DNA of 64,000 nucleotides from Pseudomonas tensinigenes (lineage in GTDB: Bacteria > Pseudomonadota > Gammaproteobacteria > Pseudomonadales > Pseudomonadaceae), in assembly GCF_014268445.2 (NCBI RefSeq), contig NZ_CP077089.1, positions 3,031,501 to 3,095,500 of the forward strand, read 5' to 3'. Below, piece after piece: positions 54,671 through 62,861 of this stretch (within the stretch, counting starts at the first letter, position 1; each line of letters begins with the position of its first letter). The notes beneath the pieces were generated by a model. That model did not search any database, was not told the DNA's origin, and saw only the letters and a list, made by a program, of their open reading frames with translations. Made by a program: the position numbers and the translations under genes.

Positions 54671-55614
54671 GGCCGGACGACGCGGTGATCGACGAGGCGG
54701 CACAATGGCTGGCGCTGTTGCAATCGGGCGAGGCAGGCATGGCCGAGCGGGCAGCGTTTGAGGCCTGGCGGCTTGCCGATCCACGGCATCAGCAGGTCAT
54801 CGAACAGATGGGCGGCGGCCTGAATTTGCTGCGCAGCCCGAGCTTGCGCAACGTGCCGCGCAATAGCCTGCTGCACAGTCTCAATGCGCCGTCGAGTCGT
54901 CGACGCTTTATCAGCGGCAGTTTGAGTGTGCTCGGTGTTGCGCTGTTAGCCGGATTACTCGGACGGCGCTACGGCTGGCTGCCGGAGGCGGGGGAGTTGT
55001 CGACCGGCACCGGTGAACGACGTGACTTCACCTTGGCCGACGGCAGTGCGCTGACCCTCAACGCGCGCAGTCGTGTGGTGCCTTTGTTCGATAGCCAACA
55101 GCGCCTGCTCGCTTTGCGCAGCGGCGAGTTGTTGGTCGATGTGGCGAAAGAGTCGGCGCGACCCTTCGTGGTCGAGACCGAGCACGGGCGCATGCGTGCG
55201 CTGGGGACGAAATTTCTCGTGCAGTACAGCGAGGATTCGACGCGTTTGGTGATGCTCCATTCGCAGGTCGAAGTGGTCACCGCAGGTGGCGCGCGGCAAG
55301 TGGTGGCGGCCGGCGAGAGTCTGCTGTTCAACGGCGCAGGGTTGCTGGCGCTGGAGCGCAGCAGTGGCCAGGAAAGTGCCTGGGTGCAAGGTCGACTGGA
55401 AGTGCGCGACCGGCCTCTGCGCGAGGTCATCGACAGCCTGCGCCGCTACCGTCGCGGCATCTTGCATCTGAGCCCGGAAGTCGCCGACCTGCGCCTCAGC
55501 GGCCTCTATCCGCTCGACGACAGCGATCGTACGTTGCAGTTGCTGGAGCGCTCGCTGCCGATCCGCGTCACCTGGCACAACCCGTACTGGGTCAGCATCG
55601 ACGCGCGGTTATAA
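54667..55614 (+). CDS. FecR-family anti-sigma factor / regulator
   Basis: 315 residues. A cytosolic DUF4880 region (EAAQWLALLQSGEAGMAERAAF, WRLADPRHQQVIEQM) is followed by one membrane segment (about 80-100, SGSLSVLGVALLAGLLG), then the periplasmic FecR domain (RRDFTLADGSALTLNARS, GRMRALGTKFLVQYSEDS) and a C-terminal STN-like part. The ATG overlaps the sigma gene stop (ATGA). It relays occupancy of the receptor to the sigma factor. Confidence 0.92.
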   Translation: MRPDDAVIDEAAQWLALLQSGEAGMAERAAFEAWRLADPRHQQVIEQMGGGLNLLRSPSLRNVPRNSLLHSLNAPSSRRRFISGSLSVLGVALLAGLLGRRYGWLPEAGELSTGTGERRDFTLADGSALTLNARSRVVPLFDSQQRLLALRSGELLVDVAKESARPFVVETEHGRMRALGTKFLVQYSEDSTRLVMLHSQVEVVTAGGARQVVAAGESLLFNGAGLLALERSSGQESAWVQGRLEVRDRPLREVIDSLRRYRRGILHLSPEVADLRLSGLYPLDDSDRTLQLLERSLPIRVTWHNPYWVSIDARL

Positions 55615-55631
55615 ACCCATAACTTCTTGGC

Positions 55632-55650
55632 CTAATCGCCGCCCTATAAA
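55632..55650 (+). promoter_or_regulatory. Shared promoter motif, copy 1
   Basis: CTAA-TCGCCG-CCCTATAAA, ending 55 bases before the first receptor's ATG. The same arrangement occurs before the second receptor and before the binding-protein gene. Confidence 0.6.
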
Positions 55651-55705
55651 AAGAGCCGGCCCGCTGCTCATTCCCTGCAGATGCCTCCAACAGGGAAACC
55701 CTTCG

Positions 55706-58615
55706 ATGTTCTCAATCAAACAACAATTACCTCGATTGACCCTCGCCGCTGCCTTGGCGCTGGGCGTCAGTCCATTGGCGGCGGTGGCCCAGGAATCGGC
55801 AGCGGCGGTGTTCACTTTCGACATCGCCAGCGGACCGCTCGATGAAGTGCTGCTGGGCATCTCGCGGCAGAGCGGTGTGCCGATTTCCTTCAGCCAAGAA
55901 CTGGTGCAGGGCAAGCGCAGCGCGGCGGTGCGCGGCGCGTTGGGTGGCCGGCAGGCAGTCGAAAAAGCCTTGCTCGGCAGCGACCTGCAAGTCGAGCAAA
56001 GCGCTCAGGGCCTGACCGTTCGCGCAGCCGATGCGCCGGCGAAAGTCACTGCCGTGGCACCGGTCACCAGCGCCGATTACCGCATGGAAAAAGTCACCGT
56101 GACCGGTTCGCGCATCGCCCGCGCGCAGAGCGATGGCGCCACGCCGGTCAACGTCATCACCCACGAGGAAATGGAAGCGCGCGGCTACAAAAACGTCTAC
56201 GACGCCCTTGCGACGCAGACGCAAAACACCGGCATGACCCAAGGCGAAGATTACGGCAACACCTGGCAACCGGCGGCCAGCGCGCTCAACCTGCGCGGCC
56301 TCGGCCCGAACCATACGCTGGTGCTGATCAATGGCCGTCGCGTGGCCGACTACCCGACGCCGTACGACGGCAAGGTCAACTTCACCAACCTGGCGAACAT
56401 TCCGTCGGCGGTCATCGAACGCATCGAAATTCTCAGCAGCGGCGCCTCGGCGATTTACGGCTCGGACGCGATCGCCGGGGTGGTCAACATCATCCTCAAG
56501 GACAAGATCAACGGCGTCGACGTCAACCTCAAGGGCGGCACCAGTGAGCGCGGCGGCGGTGACAACCAGCGTTTGCAGATCAGCGGCGGCGGCAGTTGGG
56601 GGGATTTTGACGGTTTGTTCGGTCTGGAGCTGACCAACCGTGATCCGATCTGGGCCGATGACCGTGGCTTTATGCAAAACGGCCCGTTGGCGGACGTCGG
56701 TTACCGCCGCGACCTGAGCAACAGTCGTTATCTGGGACCGGGTTGCGGTGCTTATCAGGGCACCTTCGACAATAAACTGGTCAACAGCGGCGGGCGCTGC
56801 CGCACCGACCAGATGTACAACGATTACTGGACCGTGCAGACCCAGAAGGAAAACTACGACGGCTACACCCGTGGCACCTGGCATTTCAGCGACAGCGGTC
56901 AGGTCTTCGCCGATTTGATGTACGGCCTCGACCATATCCAGAACAACACGCGCGGGCCGACCTTCACCTCGCCGGATTTCATCAATCAGAACAGCGGCAA
57001 TCTGGAGCGCTGGTATCGACGCTTCGGTGAAGAGGAAATCGGTGGTCGCACCAGCAACAACAGCAAGTGGCGCGACACCTCGTGGACCGGCACCCTCGGC
57101 CTCTCGGACAAGATCGCCGACACTGGCTGGAGTTACGATCTGGCGGCCAACCGCTCGGAATATCGCAGCGTCAGGACCACGCGCTACACGCCACTGTCTT
57201 CGATTCAGGGCTTTTACCTCGGCCCGCAACTCGGTGTCAGCGGCGGTTATCCGGTGTTCGCCCCGGATGCTTCACGGCTCGACCGGCCGCTGACGCCGCA
57301 GGAGTGGCAGCAGTTTCGCGGCAACCTCACCCAGAGCAGCAAATCGGTGTCGACCAGTTACAACGCTTCGGTCAACGGTGATCTGTTCGACTTGCCGGCC
57401 GGCCCGGTGGGCTTCGCCGGAGTACTGGAAGCGGGCAAACAGGAATACCGCGTCGACCCGGATGACGGCCTCAACGACGGCACGTTTTACGGCGTGAGCC
57501 CACAACAAAGTTCCGGTGGTTCGCGCAAGCGCTATGCGGCGGGTGGCGAGTTCAGCATTCCGGTCACCGATACGTTGTTGGCGACTGCCGCCGGACGCTG
57601 GGACCAATACAAATTCAGCGGCCGCACCGAGCAGCAGAAAACCTACAACCTGGGACTGGAATGGCGCCCGGTCACCAGCCTGTTGCTGCGCGGCAGTTAC
57701 GGCACCAGTTTCCGTGCGCCGGACCTGAACTACATCTATCAGTCCGACAGCAACGGCTACTACCCGGCGCAGATCGATTACTACGGTTGCAGCCAGGGTG
57801 TGGAAGGCGCGTGTGATCGTGGGCGGGTCGATTACACCCAGAGCGGTACGGCGAATCTGGAGTCTGAACGCGGCAAATCGTGGACCTACGGCTTTGTCTG
57901 GTCGCCGTCGCGCAACTTCGATTTCTCCACGGATTTCTGGCGTGTCGAGATCGACGATCTGCTGACCACCGTAGATGAAAACCGCTTGTTGCAACAAGAG
58001 AACGAGTGCCGCAACGGTACGCAGGACATCAATTCGGCCAATTGCCAGTCGACCCTGGCGCGCATCGATCGCAACGCCGGCAATGCCGCAGTCGATCCGA
58101 ACCAGTTGAACCGCGTGCGAGTCAACGCGATCAACGCCGCCAGCGAGCGGGTCAGTGGTCTGGATTTCAAGAGCAACATCCGCTGGGGCGCCGGGCAGTA
58201 CGGCGCGTTCAGTTCGGCGCTGGGTTACACCCTGGTGCTTTCGCATTACTACAAGGAATCTGAGGAAGCGCCGACGCAAGACTGGCGTACTTCACGCACC
58301 AATTACGACTGGCGCAGCAAGGTCAACGCCAGCCTGACCTGGGATTATCAGAAAGCCACGGCGACGCTGATGGGCATTCGCTACGGCTCGGTCACCAATG
58401 GCGCGGGAGACGGGCGTCTGTCGCCGTGGACGGTGTTCAACGCCAGTGCGCGTTACAAACTCAATGACCGGGCAAGTGTCGGTCTGACCGTGAACAACGT
58501 GCTCAATCAGGTCAAACACGATGATTCAGCGGGGTGGCCGTATTACCCGACCGGCAACTATGACCCGTACGGGCGGCAATGGTGGTTGGACGTGAGTTAT
58601 CACTTCGGCGGCTGA
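55706..58615 (+). CDS. TonB-dependent receptor with STN signalling domain
   Basis: 969 residues. Signal peptide to about residue 29 (SPLAAVAQ), STN domain (about 35-85, FDIASGPLDEVLLGISRQSG), plug domain (about 130-240, with ITHEEMEARGYKNVYDAL, SALNLRGLGPNHTLVLINGR and GASAIYGSDAIAGVVNIIL) and a 22-strand barrel ending WLDVSYHFGG. The STN domain is what talks to FecR, so this receptor both imports and signals. Two Cys pairs occur in extracellular-loop-like regions (GCGAY...GRCRTD). The AGGGAA before the ATG and the shared promoter motif support the start. The ligand is not identifiable; an iron chelate or peptide-type substrate is likely. Confidence 0.92.
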   Translation: MFSIKQQLPRLTLAAALALGVSPLAAVAQESAAAVFTFDIASGPLDEVLLGISRQSGVPISFSQELVQGKRSAAVRGALGGRQAVEKALLGSDLQVEQSAQGLTVRAADAPAKVTAVAPVTSADYRMEKVTVTGSRIARAQSDGATPVNVITHEEMEARGYKNVYDALATQTQNTGMTQGEDYGNTWQPAASALNLRGLGPNHTLVLINGRRVADYPTPYDGKVNFTNLANIPSAVIERIEILSSGASAIYGSDAIAGVVNIILKDKINGVDVNLKGGTSERGGGDNQRLQISGGGSWGDFDGLFGLELTNRDPIWADDRGFMQNGPLADVGYRRDLSNSRYLGPGCGAYQGTFDNKLVNSGGRCRTDQMYNDYWTVQTQKENYDGYTRGTWHFSDSGQVFADLMYGLDHIQNNTRGPTFTSPDFINQNSGNLERWYRRFGEEEIGGRTSNNSKWRDTSWTGTLGLSDKIADTGWSYDLAANRSEYRSVRTTRYTPLSSIQGFYLGPQLGVSGGYPVFAPDASRLDRPLTPQEWQQFRGNLTQSSKSVSTSYNASVNGDLFDLPAGPVGFAGVLEAGKQEYRVDPDDGLNDGTFYGVSPQQSSGGSRKRYAAGGEFSIPVTDTLLATAAGRWDQYKFSGRTEQQKTYNLGLEWRPVTSLLLRGSYGTSFRAPDLNYIYQSDSNGYYPAQIDYYGCSQGVEGACDRGRVDYTQSGTANLESERGKSWTYGFVWSPSRNFDFSTDFWRVEIDDLLTTVDENRLLQQENECRNGTQDINSANCQSTLARIDRNAGNAAVDPNQLNRVRVNAINAASERVSGLDFKSNIRWGAGQYGAFSSALGYTLVLSHYYKESEEAPTQDWRTSRTNYDWRSKVNASLTWDYQKATATLMGIRYGSVTNGAGDGRLSPWTVFNASARYKLNDRASVGLTVNNVLNQVKHDDSAGWPYYPTGNYDPYGRQWWLDVSYHFGG

Positions 58616-58678
58616 GGGCAGGAATCTCGCGTTGACGTCCTACGGAAAATGGCGGGTTTTGCGGTAAGCAGGGGATAT

Positions 58679-58710
58679 TTCCGACGACTTTTTCAGGTTG
58701 GTCGTCGGAA
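58679..58710. other. Strong inverted repeat
   Basis: TTCCGACGAC and GTCGTCGGAA form a perfect 10-bp stem with a 12-base loop, 64 bases after the receptor stop. No T-run follows, so it is more likely a factor-assisted terminator, an mRNA-stabilising hairpin or an operator of the toxin-antitoxin operon than an intrinsic terminator. Confidence 0.55.
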
Positions 58711-58789
58711 GCGCGATCTATAGCATCGGACCTGACATTGAAGTCGCTGAGCGGCTTGAACGCTCAGGCTCCCAGATCAAGGATCAATT

Positions 58790-59362
58790 ATGCGTACACC
58801 ACACATTCAGCATGAAACCTCTGTTTATTCCCTGCGCAACTTCTGGATCGACGATCGCGCCAGATGCCCCATGGAGGATGTCGCGATGCCCACAGCAAAA
58901 GTGCCCCGGCTGACGGGGCTGAAGAAGGTCGCGGGCAAGCCTGTCGATTTGCTCGTGCATGGCCAGGACCTCGGTGACGACGCCATGCTGATTGTCCGCC
59001 TTACCGAGGAGGGCTTTGAGCTGAGCGACGTCGTCAACATGCTTTCGACTTCCGAAATGTACCTGTGCGAAGACATGGTCAAACGCATCACCGGCCGGTC
59101 TGTCAGAACCGTGCAGCGGCTGTTGAAGGAAGGCAAATCGATACGGCTTGACTCGCAGCAGAGTGTTGTCGCCTACCAATATGCGCTGGTGCTGGAGATG
59201 GCCACTCGTGCGTTCGGGGGGCTGCCACAGGCGGAGGTATGGATGCAGAAATCCACCCCTTACCTTAACGGCTACGTGCCGTTGGAACTGACCCACCATC
59301 CGCTCGGTTTCCAGATGGTCGAGCAATACTTGTGTCGGCTCCTGTACGGGGGTTACCCATGA
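58790..59362 (+). CDS. Antitoxin Xre/MbcA/ParS type (DUF2384)
   Basis: 190 residues. The central part (LSDVVNMLSTSEMYLCEDMV, RITGRSVRTVQRLLKEGKS) is the Xre-like helix-turn-helix and the C-terminus (FGGLPQAEVWMQKSTPYLN, PLELTHHPLGFQMVEQYLCR) is the DUF2384 toxin-binding domain. It represses its operon and neutralises the RES toxin. AAGGA lies 6 bases before the ATG at 58790. An ATG at 58886 with GGAGGA upstream would give 158 residues starting MPTAKVPRLT, equally plausible. Overlaps the toxin gene by 4 bases. Confidence 0.88.
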   Translation: MRTPHIQHETSVYSLRNFWIDDRARCPMEDVAMPTAKVPRLTGLKKVAGKPVDLLVHGQDLGDDAMLIVRLTEEGFELSDVVNMLSTSEMYLCEDMVKRITGRSVRTVQRLLKEGKSIRLDSQQSVVAYQYALVLEMATRAFGGLPQAEVWMQKSTPYLNGYVPLELTHHPLGFQMVEQYLCRLLYGGYP

Positions 59363-59862
59363 ATCCCTTGCCTTGGGAAGGGCACTGGTATGGCTGGCGC
59401 CTTGATCAGGAGGCCTACGGAGAGACATGGGACAGCGGGATGGGTTCAAAACTGAAGGGCGGTCGATGGAATGCGCCTGGCCGGCGAGTCGTCTATGCAT
59501 CTGTTGACCCGTCCTCGGCCATTCTGGAGGTGGCGGCCAATAACAGTTTTGATGCACTGGACAGAGAGCCTTATGTGCTGACGTGCTTTGAAGTCATCCG
59601 AGATGCACGGGTCAAAGTCGTTCAGCCTGAAGAGGTACCGAATCCTTACTGGTTGAGTCCCGCGTGGCCGTCGCCCAATCAACAGCGGTTTGCCGACGCT
59701 TTACTGGATGAGCATCCGTTTGTCCTGATTCCCTCGGCGGCAACCCGCCACTCGTGGAATCTGCTGGTGAGCTGCGACCTCGCAGAGGGGCAGTTCAAGA
59801 TGGTCTCCCAGGAGCGGTTTGGCCTGGATACCCGGTTGTTGAGGGAGGTGACATTGGCTTGA
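59359..59862 (+). CDS. RES-domain toxin (NAD-degrading type)
   Basis: 167 residues with the RES signature residues: Arg in WYGWRLDQE, GGRWNAPGRRVVYAS, and a C-terminal LIPSAATRHSWNLL (Arg/Ser/Asn). RES toxins (as in the Pseudomonas putida Res-Xre pair) degrade NAD+ and stop growth. Translationally coupled to its antitoxin (ATGA). The gene appears intact. It lies between two TonB receptor genes of one likely regulon. Confidence 0.9.
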   Translation: MNPLPWEGHWYGWRLDQEAYGETWDSGMGSKLKGGRWNAPGRRVVYASVDPSSAILEVAANNSFDALDREPYVLTCFEVIRDARVKVVQPEEVPNPYWLSPAWPSPNQQRFADALLDEHPFVLIPSAATRHSWNLLVSCDLAEGQFKMVSQERFGLDTRLLREVTLA

Positions 59863-59906
59863 TGCGGACGCACGGCATTTTGTGCATAACCTCATCACCC
59901 AACGGT

Positions 59907-59925
59907 CTAAACCGCCCTCTATAAA
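59907..59925 (+). promoter_or_regulatory. Shared promoter motif, copy 2
   Basis: CTAA-ACCGCC-CTCTATAAA, ending 55 bases before the second receptor's ATG, the same distance as copy 1. Confidence 0.6.
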
Positions 59926-59980
59926 TCCTTATTCGTCATTGCACATCCCTGCATAAACCAAAACGCAGGGATGGCTGTTC

Positions 59981-62635
59981 ATGATTCAGTTTTCACCCGT
60001 CAAATCACCTTTGAGCCTGGCCTTGCTGCTGGCAATCAACACGCTGCCGGCCATCGCCGCCGACGGCACGGCAACCGAACCGACCACTCAACTGCAGCGT
60101 GTCGAAGTCACGGGGACGGCAATCCGCCGGGTCGATGCAGAAACCGCAGTGCCGGTGACCATCCTGCGCGTCGAAGAGTTACGCGAGCAGGGCGTGTCCA
60201 CCACCGAGGAACTGGTCAGCCGGATATCCGCCAACCAGTCTTCGGTCGGCTCCGGGCGTTCGGTGGGTTCAAGCAGTGGCGGGGCGTCTTATGCGGATCT
60301 GCGCGGCATCGGCGCCAATAAAACCTTGGTGCTGCTCAACGGTCGGCGTCTGAGCAACAACGCCACCAATGCGATCAACGGCTCGGGTGTCGATCTCAAC
60401 ACCATTCCGTTCGCTGCCATCGACCGCGTCGAAGTGCTGCGTGATGGCGCCTCGGCGCTGTACGGCACCGATGCGATTGGCGGGGTGATCAACTTCATCA
60501 CCAAGACCAGCCTCACCGAAGGGCAGATCAGCACCAACTACGACACGCCAACCCATTCGGGGGGCGGTGAAAGTAGAAACTTCAGCGGCAGTTGGGGCTT
60601 CGGTGATTTGCAGGATGATCGCTTCAACGTGTTTGGTGTGGTCAGTTACGACAAGCAGCAACGCCTGGCCGCTGAGGATCGCGGCTACACCTACAACTAT
60701 CAGCCGAACCGTGGACTCGATTACACCTCCGGCACCGCTTCGCCGGCCAACTGGAGCCAGGGCAGTAACGCCACCAACCCTTTGGCCGGTTCTGGCTGCA
60801 ACGCACCGGGTTTGCTGGCGCGCAACGGCATCTGCCGGCAGAGCCTGTGGAACTACCTTGATCTGGTGCCGGAAACGGAGAAGACCTCGGCCTTCGCCAA
60901 AGCCACCGGCAAGCTGTCGGACGATCACAACGTCAGCCTCGAATACTTCTGGGCGCAAAACGAAAACCGCACGCAAATCGGCCCCGGCACTTTGATGGGT
61001 AATCAGGTCAACCCCGGCACGGCGTTCTATCCGGGCAACGGCATCACCCCAGGGCCGAACGGTTTTGCCCTCGACCCGACGCAACCGGTCGACGTGAACT
61101 GGCGCGAAACTGCCGTCGGCGCGCGTCAACACGAAGACGACAACACCAGTCAGCGTTTGCTGCTGAGTTTCGACGGCACGCTGGTCGGCTGGGATTACAA
61201 CCTCGGCGCCTCGTACAACCAGAACAAAGTGGTCAACAGCATTCAGGACGGTTACGTCAACGACCGCGCCGTCAGCGCCGGTATTGCCAACGGCGTGATC
61301 AACCCGTTCGGCCCGCAGACGGCTGCCGGTTCCGCGCTGTTGGCGGCCAACGCGGTGGAGGGTGATTACGCCACGGCGGTAGGGCGGGTGAAGGCCATCG
61401 ATGGGCGCATCAGTCGTGAAATCGGCGACTGGTTCGGGGCCGGCCCTTCGGCATTGGCGCTGGGCGGCGAGTACCGCAAGGAAGACTTCCACCAGGATTT
61501 CGCGGCATTTGCCGGCGACGTGCAAAGCCTCGGTGTCGATCCGAACGGCAGCGTTGCCGGAGATCGCAGCGTTTCCGCCGAGTACGCCGAGGTCAACGTG
61601 CCGGTGCTCGACAGCCTCGAACTGTCCGCCGCCGTACGCCACGACAAGTACAGCGACTTCGGCAGCACCACCAATCCGAAGTACTCGTTCCGCTTCCAGC
61701 CGTTCAAGGAACTGGTGGTACGTGGTGCCTACAGCGAAGGGTTCCGTGCACCGTCGTTGTATGAGCTGTACAACCCGACCTTTACCAGTTTCACCAATGC
61801 CAACTACAACGATCCACGTCTGTGCGCTGGCGGCAATCCGAGCAATGGCGGCATCGCCAACCGTGATTGCGCGCAGCAGTTCAATCGCACCAGCGGCGGC
61901 AATACCGACCTCAGCCCGGAAACCGCGCGCAACGTTACCCTCGGGTTTGTCTATCAACCGTTTGAGCGCCTGAGCGCCGGGATGGATTTCTGGTGGATCG
62001 ACATCGCCAACCAGATTGCCGAGTTCCCCGAATCGGCTGTGTTCGAGAATCCTGAGCTGTACCCGGATCGGCTGGTGCGCAAGCCGGATGGCTCCATCGA
62101 TCACATCGTCACCGGCCTGGCCAACCTCGGCAAGATCAAGACCAACGGCGTCGACGTCAGCTTCGATTACCGTTTGCCGAGCACGCCGTACGGAAACTTC
62201 GGCATCGGCCTGCAAGGCACTTACGTCACCCGTTATGACTATCAGCAGCAACTCAAGGGCGACTATATCGACAAGCTGGGCGATTTCCGTGGCGGTGACT
62301 TTGCCTCGGCGGGTGCCGTGGCGCGCTGGCGCCACAGCCTGACCGGCAGCTGGAATTACGGCCCGTTCGGCGCCGCGCTCACCAACCGCTACACCAGCGG
62401 TTACCACGACTCCGATCGCGACACCCACGATTACGTCGGCTCGTACAACGTCTGGGATCTGGCCGGTACTTACACCTGGCGCAAGACCCTGAGCGTGACC
62501 CTTGGCGCGAAAAACCTGTTCGACCGCGAGCCACCGTTCAGCAACCAGACCTACACGTTCCAGAGCGGCTACGACCCGAAATATGGCGATCCGTTTGGGC
62601 GGACGCTGTACACGCGGGTCAGTTACAAGTTTTGA
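59981..62635 (+). CDS. TonB-dependent receptor without STN domain
   Basis: 884 residues. Signal peptide to about residue 27 (LLAINTLPAIAA), a TonB-box region (LQRVEVTGTAIRR), plug domain (about 45-165, VPVTILRVEELREQGVSTT, LRGIGANKTLVLLNGRR, GASALYGTDAIGGVINFIT) and a barrel ending LYTRVSYKF. It is the same broad receptor class as the first receptor but with no signalling domain. So its expression probably depends on the FecI factor through the shared promoter motif. The ATG at 59981 follows AGGGATGG. Confidence 0.92.
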   Translation: MIQFSPVKSPLSLALLLAINTLPAIAADGTATEPTTQLQRVEVTGTAIRRVDAETAVPVTILRVEELREQGVSTTEELVSRISANQSSVGSGRSVGSSSGGASYADLRGIGANKTLVLLNGRRLSNNATNAINGSGVDLNTIPFAAIDRVEVLRDGASALYGTDAIGGVINFITKTSLTEGQISTNYDTPTHSGGGESRNFSGSWGFGDLQDDRFNVFGVVSYDKQQRLAAEDRGYTYNYQPNRGLDYTSGTASPANWSQGSNATNPLAGSGCNAPGLLARNGICRQSLWNYLDLVPETEKTSAFAKATGKLSDDHNVSLEYFWAQNENRTQIGPGTLMGNQVNPGTAFYPGNGITPGPNGFALDPTQPVDVNWRETAVGARQHEDDNTSQRLLLSFDGTLVGWDYNLGASYNQNKVVNSIQDGYVNDRAVSAGIANGVINPFGPQTAAGSALLAANAVEGDYATAVGRVKAIDGRISREIGDWFGAGPSALALGGEYRKEDFHQDFAAFAGDVQSLGVDPNGSVAGDRSVSAEYAEVNVPVLDSLELSAAVRHDKYSDFGSTTNPKYSFRFQPFKELVVRGAYSEGFRAPSLYELYNPTFTSFTNANYNDPRLCAGGNPSNGGIANRDCAQQFNRTSGGNTDLSPETARNVTLGFVYQPFERLSAGMDFWWIDIANQIAEFPESAVFENPELYPDRLVRKPDGSIDHIVTGLANLGKIKTNGVDVSFDYRLPSTPYGNFGIGLQGTYVTRYDYQQQLKGDYIDKLGDFRGGDFASAGAVARWRHSLTGSWNYGPFGAALTNRYTSGYHDSDRDTHDYVGSYNVWDLAGTYTWRKTLSVTLGAKNLFDREPPFSNQTYTFQSGYDPKYGDPFGRTLYTRVSYKF

Positions 62636-62673
62636 AAATGCTCAGAGATGGCGGGTTTTAGTCACCTATTGAT

Positions 62674-62692
62674 CTAAAGCACGCCCTATAAA
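62674..62692 (+). promoter_or_regulatory. Shared promoter motif, copy 3
   Basis: CTAA-AGCACG-CCCTATAAA, 169 bases before the binding-protein ATG. The extra distance compared with copies 1 and 2 is about the length of the REP pair that lies between. Confidence 0.55.
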
Positions 62693-62740
62693 AATCGCCG
62701 GCCTGTTGCACATCACAGGTAGGCAGGATGTGTGGTGACT

Positions 62741-62830
62741 GGCCCGGCGTTATCGCGAGCAGGCTCACTCCTACATTGGATTTGTGTTCACCGCAGACCC
62801 TTGTAGGAGTGAGCCTGCTCGCGATGAGGC
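62741..62830. repeat. REP-like inverted pair (GTAGGAGTGAGC variant)
   Basis: ATCGCGAGCAGGCTCACTCC and its inverted copy GTAGGAGTGAGCCTGCTCGC. It differs from the other REP copies in the outer stem (compensated changes). It lies in the leader of the binding-protein gene. Confidence 0.88.
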
Positions 62831-62861
62831 CAGTAGCAGCACCGTGTAAAAGGATCTGCCC

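Noticed and set aside
60269..62428. Long minus-strand open frame (719 codons) opposite the second TonB receptor
   Set aside because: The plus-strand frame has clear signal peptide, plug and barrel motifs. The minus frame is low-complexity Val/Gly/Ala/Arg, as expected from GC-rich codon shadows.
13560..62830. Could the repeated GTGGGAGCGAGCC units be CRISPR repeats?
   Set aside because: They are single inverted pairs scattered between genes, with no regular spacers and no cas genes; they are REP elements.
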